Assembly: GCA_041397365.1 (NCBI GenBank) | Contig: JAWKWT010000006.1 | Span: 226,352-290,351, forward strand | Length of the DNA stretch: 64,000 bases | Direction: 5' to 3' | DNA from: P52-10 sp041397365 | GTDB lineage: Bacteria > Pseudomonadota > Alphaproteobacteria > Rhizobiales > Xanthobacteraceae | In this document: positions 1-7,464 of the stretch, piece by piece | Position numbering within the stretch: position 1 is the stretch's first letter | How the letters are laid out: the number at the start of each line of letters is the position of its first letter | Notes under the pieces: generated by a model | Database searches by the model: none | The model's input: the letters and a program-made list of their open reading frames with translations, nothing else | What the model was told of the DNA's origin: nothing | Made by a program: the position numbers and the translations under genes

Positions 1-62
1 GATTCCGGCGAAGCCGTCTTGAGCTGCGACAGCTGTTCGAGCGACTGCATGTTCTCGGCCAT
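1..62 (-). CDS. rpsI: 30S ribosomal protein S9, N-terminal part (cut by window edge)
   Basis: Only about the first 20 codons are inside the window. The reverse strand reads MAENMQSLEQLSQLK, which matches the alphaproteobacterial S9 N-terminus. Its ATG overlaps the TGA of rplM by one base (TGATG), the usual translational coupling of the rplM-rpsI operon. S9 is a small-subunit protein whose C-terminal tail reaches the P-site tRNA; that part is not visible here. The identification rests on position after rplM and the N-terminal match. Confidence 0.85.
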   Translation of the reverse strand, partial: MAENMQSLEQLSQLKTASPE

Positions 63-525
63 CAGGCGGCCCTCATATTCTTGCGGTTCATGGACGCGAC
101 ATCGACGACCTGCGGCTGCTGCGCCTCATGCGGATGCTCGGCCCCGGCGTAAACGCGCAGATTACCCAGCTGGCGGCGGCCAAGCGGTCCGCGCGGCAGC
201 ATGCGCTCCACGGCCTTTTCGACCACGCGCTCGGGGAAACGGCCTTCGAGGATCGACTTCGCCGAACGCTCCTTAATGCCGCCGATATAGCCGGTGTGAT
301 GGTAGTACATCTTCTGTTCGCGCTTGCGACCAGTGAGGACGACCTTGTCGGCGTTGATGATGATGACATTGTCGCCGCAGTCGACATGGGGCGTGTAGGT
401 AGGCAGATGCTTGCCGCGAAGGCGCATCGCCACCAGCGTCGCGAGCCGGCCGACGACCAATCCCTTGGCGTCGATCAGCACCCATTTTTCTCGACCTCGG
501 CGGGCTTTGCCGAAAACGTCTGCAT
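62..525 (-). CDS. rplM: 50S ribosomal protein L13, one-base frameshift near the N-terminus
   Basis: L13 is an early-assembling large-subunit protein. Most of the protein reads cleanly (KWVLIDAKGLVVGRLAT, GNLRVYAGAEHPHEAQQP, ending MNRKNMRAA). The family start MQTFSAKPAEVEK lies at 525 but is out of frame with the rest. A run of five T at 485-489 (five A on the coding strand) sits where six would encode Lys-Lys before Trp. With one base restored the gene is 154 codons, the usual length in this group. The in-frame alternative N-terminus starting at 556 does not resemble L13. Because the gene is essential, an assembly error is the simplest explanation. It is followed by rpsI with a one-base overlap. 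Confidence 0.93.
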
Positions 526-671
526 GATGGGGTTCCGTGAAATGCAAAGGGCGCACGATGCGCCCGATGTCGCGGTGTCTTAAAGAACGCCCCGCCGTCC
601 GTCAATCCACCAACACAATAAATACATCAACAATATCAAACGCTTGAAAATATGGTACAGTAATACCCTAA

Positions 672-1103
672 TTAATCCCGTTTCGGCGGAATGGAATAGG
701 TCGCGGTGACATGGGCCACCAGATCCGGAGCTGCGACCGAATAAAGCCCGACCTCGCCGACGGCGAGCCGCTTGCCGAGCTTCAACAGCTTCGCCTCGGC
801 GATGAGATCGTGCCCCGCCGGGGCTTTCGAGAGAAAATTGATGTTGAGATTGGTCGTGACCGCGAGTCCAACCGGACCGATGGCCGACAGCAGAACCGCA
901 TACATGGCGACATCGGCCAGGGCCATCAGCGTCGGCCCCGACACTGTTCCGCCCGGCCGCAGCATTCCTTCATGATAGGTCTCGCGGAGCCGGCAGGTCT
1001 GCCCGTCCGCATGCAGAATCGCGATCGAGGTGCCCCGATACATCTGCGGAAACTCCTTCCGCAGAAATGCCTCCAGTTCCGGAACCGCCATCAGCGCCGA
1101 CAT
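672..1103 (-). CDS. PaaI-family hotdog-fold thioesterase
   Basis: A 143-residue single hotdog-domain protein. It has the PaaI/YbgC-type segment PGGTVSGPTLMALADVAMY (around residues 50-68), where the Asp/Gly-rich helix contributes the active site, and a VTTNLNINFLSKAP strand. Such enzymes hydrolyse acyl-CoA thioesters in the cytoplasm; the substrate cannot be read from sequence. I chose the ATG at 1103 over the longer start at 1193, because the upstream residues are not hotdog-like and the shorter form does not overlap the divergent crotonase gene at 1182. That neighbour suggests acyl-CoA metabolism. Confidence 0.8.
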   Translation of the reverse strand: MSALMAVPELEAFLRKEFPQMYRGTSIAILHADGQTCRLRETYHEGMLRPGGTVSGPTLMALADVAMYAVLLSAIGPVGLAVTTNLNINFLSKAPAGHDLIAEAKLLKLGKRLAVGEVGLYSVAAPDLVAHVTATYSIPPKRD

Positions 1104-1181
1104 TCGCACCCTGCCCGCTCGCATCGTCCAGCCAATCGCATACAATGGCTCGAAGCCGACGCCTAGCAGCCGGAAGGCAAA

Positions 1182-2003
1182 ATGACCGTTCAAGACTCAA
1201 ACCCGTCCACCGCCGAAGCCCCGCTGTTGCGGGAGACGATCGATTCCGTGGCGCTGCTGACGCTCAACCGACCGGAAGCGCGCAACGCTCTCTCCGAGGA
1301 GATGATCGCCGCGCTGCACGAGGCGATCGATACACTCGGCGGCGACGACAGCATTCGCGCGATCATCATCGCCGCCAATGGCCTCGCCTTCTGCGCCGGC
1401 CACGACCTGAAGCAGCTTACCGCGCGGCGCGCCGATCCCGATCGCGGGCGCGGCTACTTCCATCAGATCATGACCTCATGCAGCGAGATGATGCAGGCGA
1501 TCGTCCATTGCCCGAAGCCGGTGATCGCCGCCGTCAACGGCATTGCCAGCGCCGCCGGTTGTCAGTTGGTCGCGACCTGCGATCTCGCGGTCGCCTCCGC
1601 CGCCGCATCGTTTGCGACGCCCGGCGTCGATATCGGCCTGTTCTGCTCGACGCCGATGGTGGCGCTGTCGCGCAACGTCGCGCGCAAGCAGACGATGGAG
1701 ATGCTGCTGACCGGCGAACCCGTCGCGGCGGAAACGGCGCTTCGCATCGGTCTAGTGAATCGCGTCGTGCCGGCAGGCAGCGAGCACTCCGAGGCGATCG
1801 CGATCGCGAAAACCATCGCCAGCAAATCCGCCTATGTGCTGAAGATCGGCAAGACCGCGTTCTACCGTCAGGCCGAAATGTCGCTGGAGGACGCCTATCG
1901 CTACGCGGCGGAGGTGATGACGGAAAACATGATGGCGCGCGACGCGAGCGAAGGCATCGGCGCGTTCATCGAAAAGCGCTCGCCGCACTGGCAAGACAGC
2001 TAG
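1182..2003 (+). CDS. Crotonase-fold protein, ECHDC3-like (annotated as enoyl-CoA hydratase)
   Basis: A 273-residue crotonase-superfamily protein. Oxyanion-hole segments are visible at NGLAFCAGHDLKQL and NGIASAAGCQLVATCDLAV, followed by FATPGVDIGLFCSTPMVALSRNV and the C-terminal helical trimerisation region. The two glutamates of classical enoyl-CoA hydratase appear as Q (in AGCQL) and G (in TPGVDIG). It therefore probably does not do the textbook hydration. The pattern fits the ECHDC3-like subfamily, whose reaction is poorly defined. It is divergent from the PaaI-type thioesterase gene and upstream of metY. Confidence 0.85.
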   Translation: MTVQDSNPSTAEAPLLRETIDSVALLTLNRPEARNALSEEMIAALHEAIDTLGGDDSIRAIIIAANGLAFCAGHDLKQLTARRADPDRGRGYFHQIMTSCSEMMQAIVHCPKPVIAAVNGIASAAGCQLVATCDLAVASAAASFATPGVDIGLFCSTPMVALSRNVARKQTMEMLLTGEPVAAETALRIGLVNRVVPAGSEHSEAIAIAKTIASKSAYVLKIGKTAFYRQAEMSLEDAYRYAAEVMTENMMARDASEGIGAFIEKRSPHWQDS

Positions 2004-2212
2004 CCACCTTAGCCCCGCCGCAACTGATCGCGCGACGCCGCACAGGAAAAACAGCCTCCTGCCCACGCGACCGGCAGCATGACCGGCCCACGCTTGCGCG
2101 CGCGCAAAGAACGCAGTTGCGAAATCCACCCGAAATCCGCCATCGCCTTGACGAACGGGTTTCAACCTCCGCATGATCCGCCGCACGTTTCAGTTCCACA
2201 CAAAGGACGGCC

Positions 2213-3493
2213 ATGACCGAGCGCACTCCCGGCTTCTCGACCCTTTCCATTCACGCCGGCGCGCAGCCGGACCCGACCACCGGCGCGCGGACGACGCCGA
2301 TCTACCAGACGTCCTCCTTCGTCTTCAACGACGCCGACCACGCCGCCTCGCTGTTCGGCTTGCAGGCGTTCGGCAACATCTATACGCGCCTCGGCAATCC
2401 GACCAACGCCGTGCTTGAGGAGCGCGTCGCAGCGCTTGAAGGCGGCACGGCCGCACTCGCGGTCGCCTCGGGTCATGCGGCGCAGGTGCTGGTGTTTCAC
2501 ACTCTGCTGACGCCCGGCGACGAATTCATTGCCTCGCGCAAGCTCTATGGCGGCTCGATCAACCAGTTCAACCACGCATATAAAAGCTTCGGCTGGAACG
2601 TCGTCTGGGCCGATCCCGAAGACATCGGCAGCTTCGAGCGCGCGGTCTCGCCCAAAACCAAAGCGATCTTCATTGAATCGATCGCCAATCCCGGCGGCAG
2701 CATCACCGACATCGAGGCGATCGCGGCCGTGGCGCGCAAGGCGGGCGTGCCGCTGATCGTCGACAACACGCTGGCGACGCCTTATCTGTGCAAGCCGATC
2801 GACCACGGCGCGGACATCGTCGTACACTCGCTGACGAAATTCCTCGGCGGCCACGGCAATTCGATCGGCGGCATCATCGTCGACGCCGGAACGTTCGACT
2901 GGTCGCGCGACAGCAAATATCCGATCCTGAGCGAACCGCGGCCGGAATATCACGGGCTCAAATTGCAGGAGACGTTCGGCAATTTCGCCTTCGCGATCGC
3001 CTGCCGCGTGCTGGGCCTGCGCGATCTCGGCCCGGCGCTGTCGCCGTTCAACGCGTTCCTGATTTTAACGGGCATCGAGACGCTTCCCTTGCGCGTGCAG
3101 AAGCACAGCGACAATGCCAAGGCGGTGGCCGAATGGCTATCGAAGCATCCCGCCGTCGCCTGGGTCAGCTACGCCGGACTGCCGGGCGACAAGTACAACA
3201 ACCTCGCCCACAAATATGTGCCCAAGGGTGCGGGCGCGGTGTTCACTTTCGGATTGAAGGGCGGCTATGAGGCCGGCAAGAAGCTGGTTTCAAACGTCAA
3301 GCTGTTCTCGCATCTGGCCAATGTCGGCGACACCCGTTCGCTGATTATTCATCCGGCCTCGACGACGCACAGCCAGCTCGCCGACGATCAGAAGATTCTC
3401 GCCGGCGCGGGCCCGGATGTCGTCCGCCTGTCGATCGGCATCGAGGACAAGGAAGACATCATCGCCGATCTGGATCAGGCGCTGAAAGCCTGA
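2213..3493 (+). CDS. metY: O-acetylhomoserine sulfhydrylase / aminocarboxypropyltransferase
   Basis: A PLP enzyme of the Cys/Met-metabolism family, 426 residues (usual about 425-430). It makes homocysteine from O-acetylhomoserine and sulfide. Visible signatures are the N-terminal TLSIHAGAQPDPTTGARTTPIYQTSSF, the sulfhydrylase segment YGGSINQF, the PLP-phosphate region and the Schiff-base lysine in HSLTKFLGGHGN. AAAGGA lies 7 bases before the ATG. I looked for a SAM-sensing riboswitch in 2004-2212 and recognised none. The 3' end overlaps the convergent ctaA gene by 19 bases. Confidence 0.93.
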   Translation: MTERTPGFSTLSIHAGAQPDPTTGARTTPIYQTSSFVFNDADHAASLFGLQAFGNIYTRLGNPTNAVLEERVAALEGGTAALAVASGHAAQVLVFHTLLTPGDEFIASRKLYGGSINQFNHAYKSFGWNVVWADPEDIGSFERAVSPKTKAIFIESIANPGGSITDIEAIAAVARKAGVPLIVDNTLATPYLCKPIDHGADIVVHSLTKFLGGHGNSIGGIIVDAGTFDWSRDSKYPILSEPRPEYHGLKLQETFGNFAFAIACRVLGLRDLGPALSPFNAFLILTGIETLPLRVQKHSDNAKAVAEWLSKHPAVAWVSYAGLPGDKYNNLAHKYVPKGAGAVFTFGLKGGYEAGKKLVSNVKLFSHLANVGDTRSLIIHPASTTHSQLADDQKILAGAGPDVVRLSIGIEDKEDIIADLDQALKA

Positions 3494-4572
3494 GACGGCA
3501 TTGAGCCATAGGAGACAGGTCGCGCGCTGAAGCGCGCGGCCTGCATCAAAACCAGCGTGATGACCGCGATCGCGCCGGCCTGATGCGCGAGCGCAAGATC
3601 GATGGGCACGTCGTTCAGCAGCGTCAGCACGCCAAGCGTCGCCTGAACGGCGACGGCGGCGACGATCGCCAGCGCGCCGCCGATCACCTTCTGCCCGGCG
3701 CGCAGCCGGATCACATGCATAAGGTGCGCGAGCACGGCGGCCAGCAGCAGATAGGCCAGCATGCGGTGCGTCCACTGCACCGTCAGCACGCTGTCGAAGA
3801 AGTTCCGCCACCATGGCTTTTCGAACAGCAGCCGCTCGGCGGAGGGAATGAACGCGCCGTCGATCAGCGGCCAGGTGTTGAAGGCGCGGCCCGCGCGCAG
3901 TCCCGCGACCAGCGCGCCGAAATAGACTTGCAGGAATGTCAGCGCGGCGATCCATTTCAGCGACGCGGAGAGTGCGCCCGACGGCGGCGCGGCCGCCTCC
4001 TGATGGCGCGGCGTCATGCGGATCAGCGTCCAGACGATGAAGGAATAGATCGCCAGCGCCAGCAGCAGATGCACCGCGAGACGATATTGCGAGACCTCGG
4101 TGCGGCCGCTCAACCCCGACGCCACCATCCACCAGCCGACCGCGCCTTGCAGCCCGCCGAGCGCGAACATCACCCAGAGCCGCCCCTTCAGCGCGCGCGG
4201 CAGCCCGCCGCGCCAGAGGAACCACAGAAACGGCAGCAGGAACACGACGCCGATCGCGCGGCCGAGCTGTCGATGGCTCCACTCCCACCAGAAGATGGTC
4301 TTGAATTCATCGAGGCTCATGCCGCGATTGACCTGCTGGTACTGCGGAATCTTCTTGTAGGCTTCGAACGCCTCGTCCCACGCCTGCTGCGTCAGCGGCG
4401 GGAGCGTGCCGGTCACAGGCTTCCATTCGACGATCGACAGGCCGGATTCGGTCAGGCGCGTCGCGCCGCCCACCATCACCATGGCGACGATCATCGCGGC
4501 GACGACGATCAGCCACACGCGGACCGCGCGCAGCGTCGTCTTGTCTCCGATCATCTCGCTATTGGCTTGCAT
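3475..4572 (-). CDS. ctaA: Heme A synthase (COX15/CtaA family)
   Basis: An inner-membrane enzyme that oxidises the C8 methyl of heme O to the formyl of heme A for aa3-type cytochrome oxidase. The protein has about eight hydrophobic segments and the paired histidines of the family in WWEWSHRQLGR, LAVHLLLA, VQWTHRMLAY and LALAHQAGA. The N-terminal GGATRLTESGLSIVEWKPV motif is characteristic of alphaproteobacterial COX15-type proteins. I set the start at ATG 4572 (MQANSEM), because longer in-frame extensions are low-complexity and do not resemble the family. It is divergent from the DUF2842 gene. Confidence 0.93.
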   Translation of the reverse strand: MQANSEMIGDKTTLRAVRVWLIVVAAMIVAMVMVGGATRLTESGLSIVEWKPVTGTLPPLTQQAWDEAFEAYKKIPQYQQVNRGMSLDEFKTIFWWEWSHRQLGRAIGVVFLLPFLWFLWRGGLPRALKGRLWVMFALGGLQGAVGWWMVASGLSGRTEVSQYRLAVHLLLALAIYSFIVWTLIRMTPRHQEAAAPPSGALSASLKWIAALTFLQVYFGALVAGLRAGRAFNTWPLIDGAFIPSAERLLFEKPWWRNFFDSVLTVQWTHRMLAYLLLAAVLAHLMHVIRLRAGQKVIGGALAIVAAVAVQATLGVLTLLNDVPIDLALAHQAGAIAVITLVLMQAARFSARPVSYGSMPSQAFSA

Positions 4573-4676
4573 GTTTTCCCGCGGCAAATGCCTTGAACCT
4601 GAGCCCGCGGCCCTTATAGTGCCCGCGCCTCGCGGCGCAAGCCGCAACCTTGCCGCTTTTCGCTCACGTTCAGGTC

Positions 4677-4892
4677 ATGACGATACGCCAACGCAAATTC
4701 ATCGGCGCGATCCTGCTGCTGGTTCTGGTGATCGTCTGGTCGCTGGCCGGCGTTGCCATCGCGCAAGCGCCGGTGCTGAAGGAATCGCGCGGCTGGCAGA
4801 TGCTGTTCTATGTGGTGACCGGCCTCGGCTGGGTACTGCCGGCGATGCCGCTGATCCGCTGGATGTCACGGCCGGATAAGGAAACCCGCTAG
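4677..4892 (+). CDS. DUF2842 family small membrane protein
   Basis: A 71-residue protein with two hydrophobic helices (FIGAILLLVLVIVWSLAGVAIA and MLFYVVTGLGWVLPAMPLIRWM) ending in the polar tail SRPDKETR. This is the DUF2842 layout common beside ctaA in alphaproteobacteria. Its molecular role is unknown. The start at MTIRQRKF was preferred over an upstream ATG at 4650, which would add nonhomologous residues. Confidence 0.8.
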   Translation: MTIRQRKFIGAILLLVLVIVWSLAGVAIAQAPVLKESRGWQMLFYVVTGLGWVLPAMPLIRWMSRPDKETR

Positions 4893-4905
4893 GGTCTTAT
4901 CGTCT

Positions 4906-4954
4906 AAGCATGATCTGATCCGAAAGCCGGTTCCCGCTTTTAGGGATCATGCTT
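4906..4954. repeat. Palindromic REP-like intergenic repeat
   Basis: AAGCATGATC at 4906-4915 is mirrored by GATCATGCTT at 4945-4954, with an inner CCGAAAGCCGGTTCCCGCTTT core. This looks like the dispersed palindromes seen between genes in Bradyrhizobium-type genomes. It overlaps the stop codon of the deacetylase-like gene and can fold on either strand, so it may serve as a 3' end or terminator for both convergent genes. Confidence 0.7.
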
Positions 4955-6032
4955 CCATCCGCATCTGGCGGCGGCGCATCACCGTGACGCCGGAGAGAAT
5001 GACGCGCAGCGCGCGCAGCGACCGCCGGCGGCCGTCCCAGGCGATGCGCGGCAACGCCATCGGATCGACCCGGCTGTCGGCGGTGATGACGCCTGCCTCG
5101 GAGGTGGCGGCGGTGGCGAAGCCCAGTTGCGAGGCGATCAGCAGATGCCGCCGCCCGAACGAGCGGCTGTCGCCGAACGGATAGGCGAAATGCGGCGCGG
5201 CCCGGCCGGTCGCGGACTCCAGCACGGCGCGGCCCATCTTCATCTCGCGCTCGGCGGCGTCGTTCAGCGAGCGCGCCAGCACCGTGTAGTTCAGCGTCGC
5301 GCTGCCGATCGTCACCAAGGGATCGGCGGCAAGCTGCATCAGTTGCAGCCAGCTCATCACCGCCTGCTCGGAGAGCGCCTTCAGATCGACGCGGTAGCGC
5401 CCGCACAGATCGCGGATCGCGGCGGAGCGTTCCGCCAGCGGCAACGAGCGCAGCCAGTCATAGAGCACGCGGTAGGCGTCGTTCTTCTCCGCGACGGTGG
5501 TGCAAGCGAGCCGCTGCTCATGGCCGTCGATGACGAGGCCAAGGCGCGGATGCGAGGCGATCACCTCCTCCAGCGCCAGCCACCACAATTCGCCGAGCCC
5601 GTCGGGGAAACTCGCAGGCACGTACACGGCGCACGGCACGCCATGGCGCGACAGAACCGGATAGGCATGTTCGAAGAAATCGCGGTAGCCGCCGTCGAAG
5701 GTCAGGCAGACGAAACGCCGGCGCGACGCAGCCGGCGTCCGCAACCGTTCGGCGACATCGCCGATCGGAATGATATCGAACCGCCAGCGTCGCAACGCCC
5801 GGAGCACCCGGTCGAGAAATTCCGGCGAAATTTCGCGCGACAGCAGCGGCTGGAATTTGCCCGGCCGTCTCGGGCGCACGCGCTCGAAGCGGATGATGAC
5901 CCCGAGTCCGCCCGTTTTGCGCCCGAGCAAGCCTGCCAGGCCGCTGAAATAGCCGAGTTCCAGCCCCAAAGTTGCAAGCGCGCGCTTCCAGCGGGGAGAG
6001 GACACAGGCACCGAAGCGGGCGGACGGGTCAT
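4947..6032 (-). CDS. Polysaccharide deacetylase-like (NodB-fold) protein lacking metal ligands
   Basis: A NodB-homology protein of about 361 residues at the edge of an exopolysaccharide cluster. Family landmarks are recognisable: CLTFDGGYRDFFEHAYPVL for motif 1, IGSATLNYTVL for motif 2 and HFAYPFGDSRSFG for motif 3. Motif 1 normally reads TFDDG, and here the metal-binding Asp is Gly. Motif 2 normally carries two His ligands, which here are Ala and Tyr. The protein is thus probably not a conventional metal-dependent deacetylase; it may bind sugar or use other chemistry. An upstream in-frame start at 6077 is possible. It is divergent from the GNAT gene. Confidence 0.8.
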   Translation of the reverse strand: MTRPPASVPVSSPRWKRALATLGLELGYFSGLAGLLGRKTGGLGVIIRFERVRPRRPGKFQPLLSREISPEFLDRVLRALRRWRFDIIPIGDVAERLRTPAASRRRFVCLTFDGGYRDFFEHAYPVLSRHGVPCAVYVPASFPDGLGELWWLALEEVIASHPRLGLVIDGHEQRLACTTVAEKNDAYRVLYDWLRSLPLAERSAAIRDLCGRYRVDLKALSEQAVMSWLQLMQLAADPLVTIGSATLNYTVLARSLNDAAEREMKMGRAVLESATGRAAPHFAYPFGDSRSFGRRHLLIASQLGFATAATSEAGVITADSRVDPMALPRIAWDGRRRSLRALRVILSGVTVMRRRQMRMEA

Positions 6033-6127
6033 TGTTTGACGGACTATCCTTACGCTTTGTTGACAAATCATTGCCATCGTCGGCCGCAGCCGAACGTCGT
6101 TCCCGTGCCCGAGTATAGTATTTTCCG

Positions 6128-7321
6128 ATGACCTACGCCGCCACCCTCCAAACTCGTCCCGCTTCGGCCGCCCCCGTACCGGATGCGAAGTTTTTCGCGC
6201 ACGTCGAAGCCTTCCCGAGTTTTAGCGCGGTGGAATCCGTCTGGCGACATCTTGAGGCATCGGGCGGAATGGCCACGCCCTATCAGGACTTCGATCTGGT
6301 CAATATCTGGCAGACCCATGTCGGCAGCCGCAACGGCGCAACGCCCCTCGCCATCGTCTTTCACGACGAGGACGATCGCCCGGCGGCGCTGCTGCCGCTG
6401 GTGACGGAGTCTTTCGGTCCGTTCCGCATCGCTCGCTTTCCCTGCGACAAGCATTCGAACATGAACATGCCGCTGTGGCGACGCGACTTCGCCGAGCGGG
6501 CGACGCAGGCGACGATGCAGGAGATGCTGCGTCTCGTGCGGCAGAACGCAACGCAGGTCGACGCGCTGATCTTTAACAGGCAGCCGCTCGACTGGAACGG
6601 CGTGCGAAATCCGCTGGCGCTGCTTCCGCACCAGGATTCGGTCGACCAGTGCCTCATGCTGACGATCGATCCGTCGCAGCCGCCGGCGAGCTGGATCAGC
6701 AAGTCGTTCCGCCGCCGCCTGAACAACATGGAACGCAAGCTCCAGGCGATTCCGGGCTACCGCTACACCTTCGCGGCCACCGAAGCGGAGGCCACGCGCC
6801 TGCTCGATGGCTTCTTCACTCTCAAGCCGCTGCGGATGGCGGGACAGAACATCCACAATGTGTTCGCCGATCCGGGCGTCGAGGATTTCATCCGTCATGC
6901 CTCTCTCAATGGCGTGTCGTCCGGTAACGCAACAATCGAGGTTCACGGGCTGGAGAGCGATGCGGAAGTCATCGCGATTTTCGCCGGCGTCCGCAACGAG
7001 CAGCGCTTCTCGGCGATGTTCACCACCTACACGATGTCGGAAGCCGCAAAGCACAGTCCCGGTCTGGTGCTGCTGCGCCATCTGATCGATCACTACGCCG
7101 AGCGCGGCTGCCCCTCCTATGATATCGGAGTCGGCACCGACGACTATAAAACCAGGTTCTGCAAGGAGATGCAGCCGCTGTTCGACAGCTTCCTGCCGCT
7201 CAGCGCCGGCGGCCGGCTGGTGGCCGCGACGATGGCGACTGGCATGAAGACGAAGGGGCTTCTGAAGCGCTCGCCGCTCGCCGATACGCTGCGGTCGATC
7301 CGCCATCGCCTGACCGGCTGA
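6128..7321 (+). CDS. GNAT-fold acyltransferase, BioF2/CelD-like
   Basis: A 397-residue protein of the FemAB/BioF2-like acetyltransferase type (Acetyltransf_6). The C-terminal half holds the recognisable block: FRRRLNNMERKL, an AEVIAIFAGVRNEQRFSAMFTTY strand pair, SPGLVLLRHLIDHYAERG and YDIGVGTDDYKTRFC. These proteins are common in exopolysaccharide and cellulose loci and are thought to acylate sugar residues or precursors; the substrate is not readable. It is divergent from the deacetylase-like gene and lies on the edge of the polysaccharide cluster. Confidence 0.78.
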   Translation: MTYAATLQTRPASAAPVPDAKFFAHVEAFPSFSAVESVWRHLEASGGMATPYQDFDLVNIWQTHVGSRNGATPLAIVFHDEDDRPAALLPLVTESFGPFRIARFPCDKHSNMNMPLWRRDFAERATQATMQEMLRLVRQNATQVDALIFNRQPLDWNGVRNPLALLPHQDSVDQCLMLTIDPSQPPASWISKSFRRRLNNMERKLQAIPGYRYTFAATEAEATRLLDGFFTLKPLRMAGQNIHNVFADPGVEDFIRHASLNGVSSGNATIEVHGLESDAEVIAIFAGVRNEQRFSAMFTTYTMSEAAKHSPGLVLLRHLIDHYAERGCPSYDIGVGTDDYKTRFCKEMQPLFDSFLPLSAGGRLVAATMATGMKTKGLLKRSPLADTLRSIRHRLTG

Positions 7322-7345
7322 CGGTTAGCGCCACATCCGAAAGCC

Positions 7346-7446
7346 GTCATACTCCGCCAAAGCGGAGCATCCAGTATTCTGTGTCAGGTGTGAATTTCCC
7401 TCACATCCGCCCCGTGTACTGGATGCCCGCTTTCGCCGGCATCACA
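7346..7446. repeat. Imperfect inverted REP-type repeat
   Basis: AGCGGAGCATCCAGTA at 7361-7376 is nearly the reverse complement of TACTGGATGCCCGCT at 7417-7431. Outer arms (GTCATACTCCGCC and GGCATCACAG) extend the match. This is the 'CATCCAGTA...TACTGGATGCCCGC' palindrome type scattered in related genomes. It sits between the convergent GNAT and Wzz/ExoP-like genes and may act as a bidirectional terminator. Confidence 0.65.
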
Positions 7447-7464
7447 GTCACGATTTCATACACT

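Noticed and set aside
62..556. L13 with a novel longer N-terminus
   Set aside because: The normal N-terminus is present in another frame; the long form arises from a one-base loss.
2004..2212. SAM-sensing riboswitch before metY
   Set aside because: I could not find the conserved core or pseudoknot partners of SAM-II or SAM/SAH types; only a ribosome site is clear.
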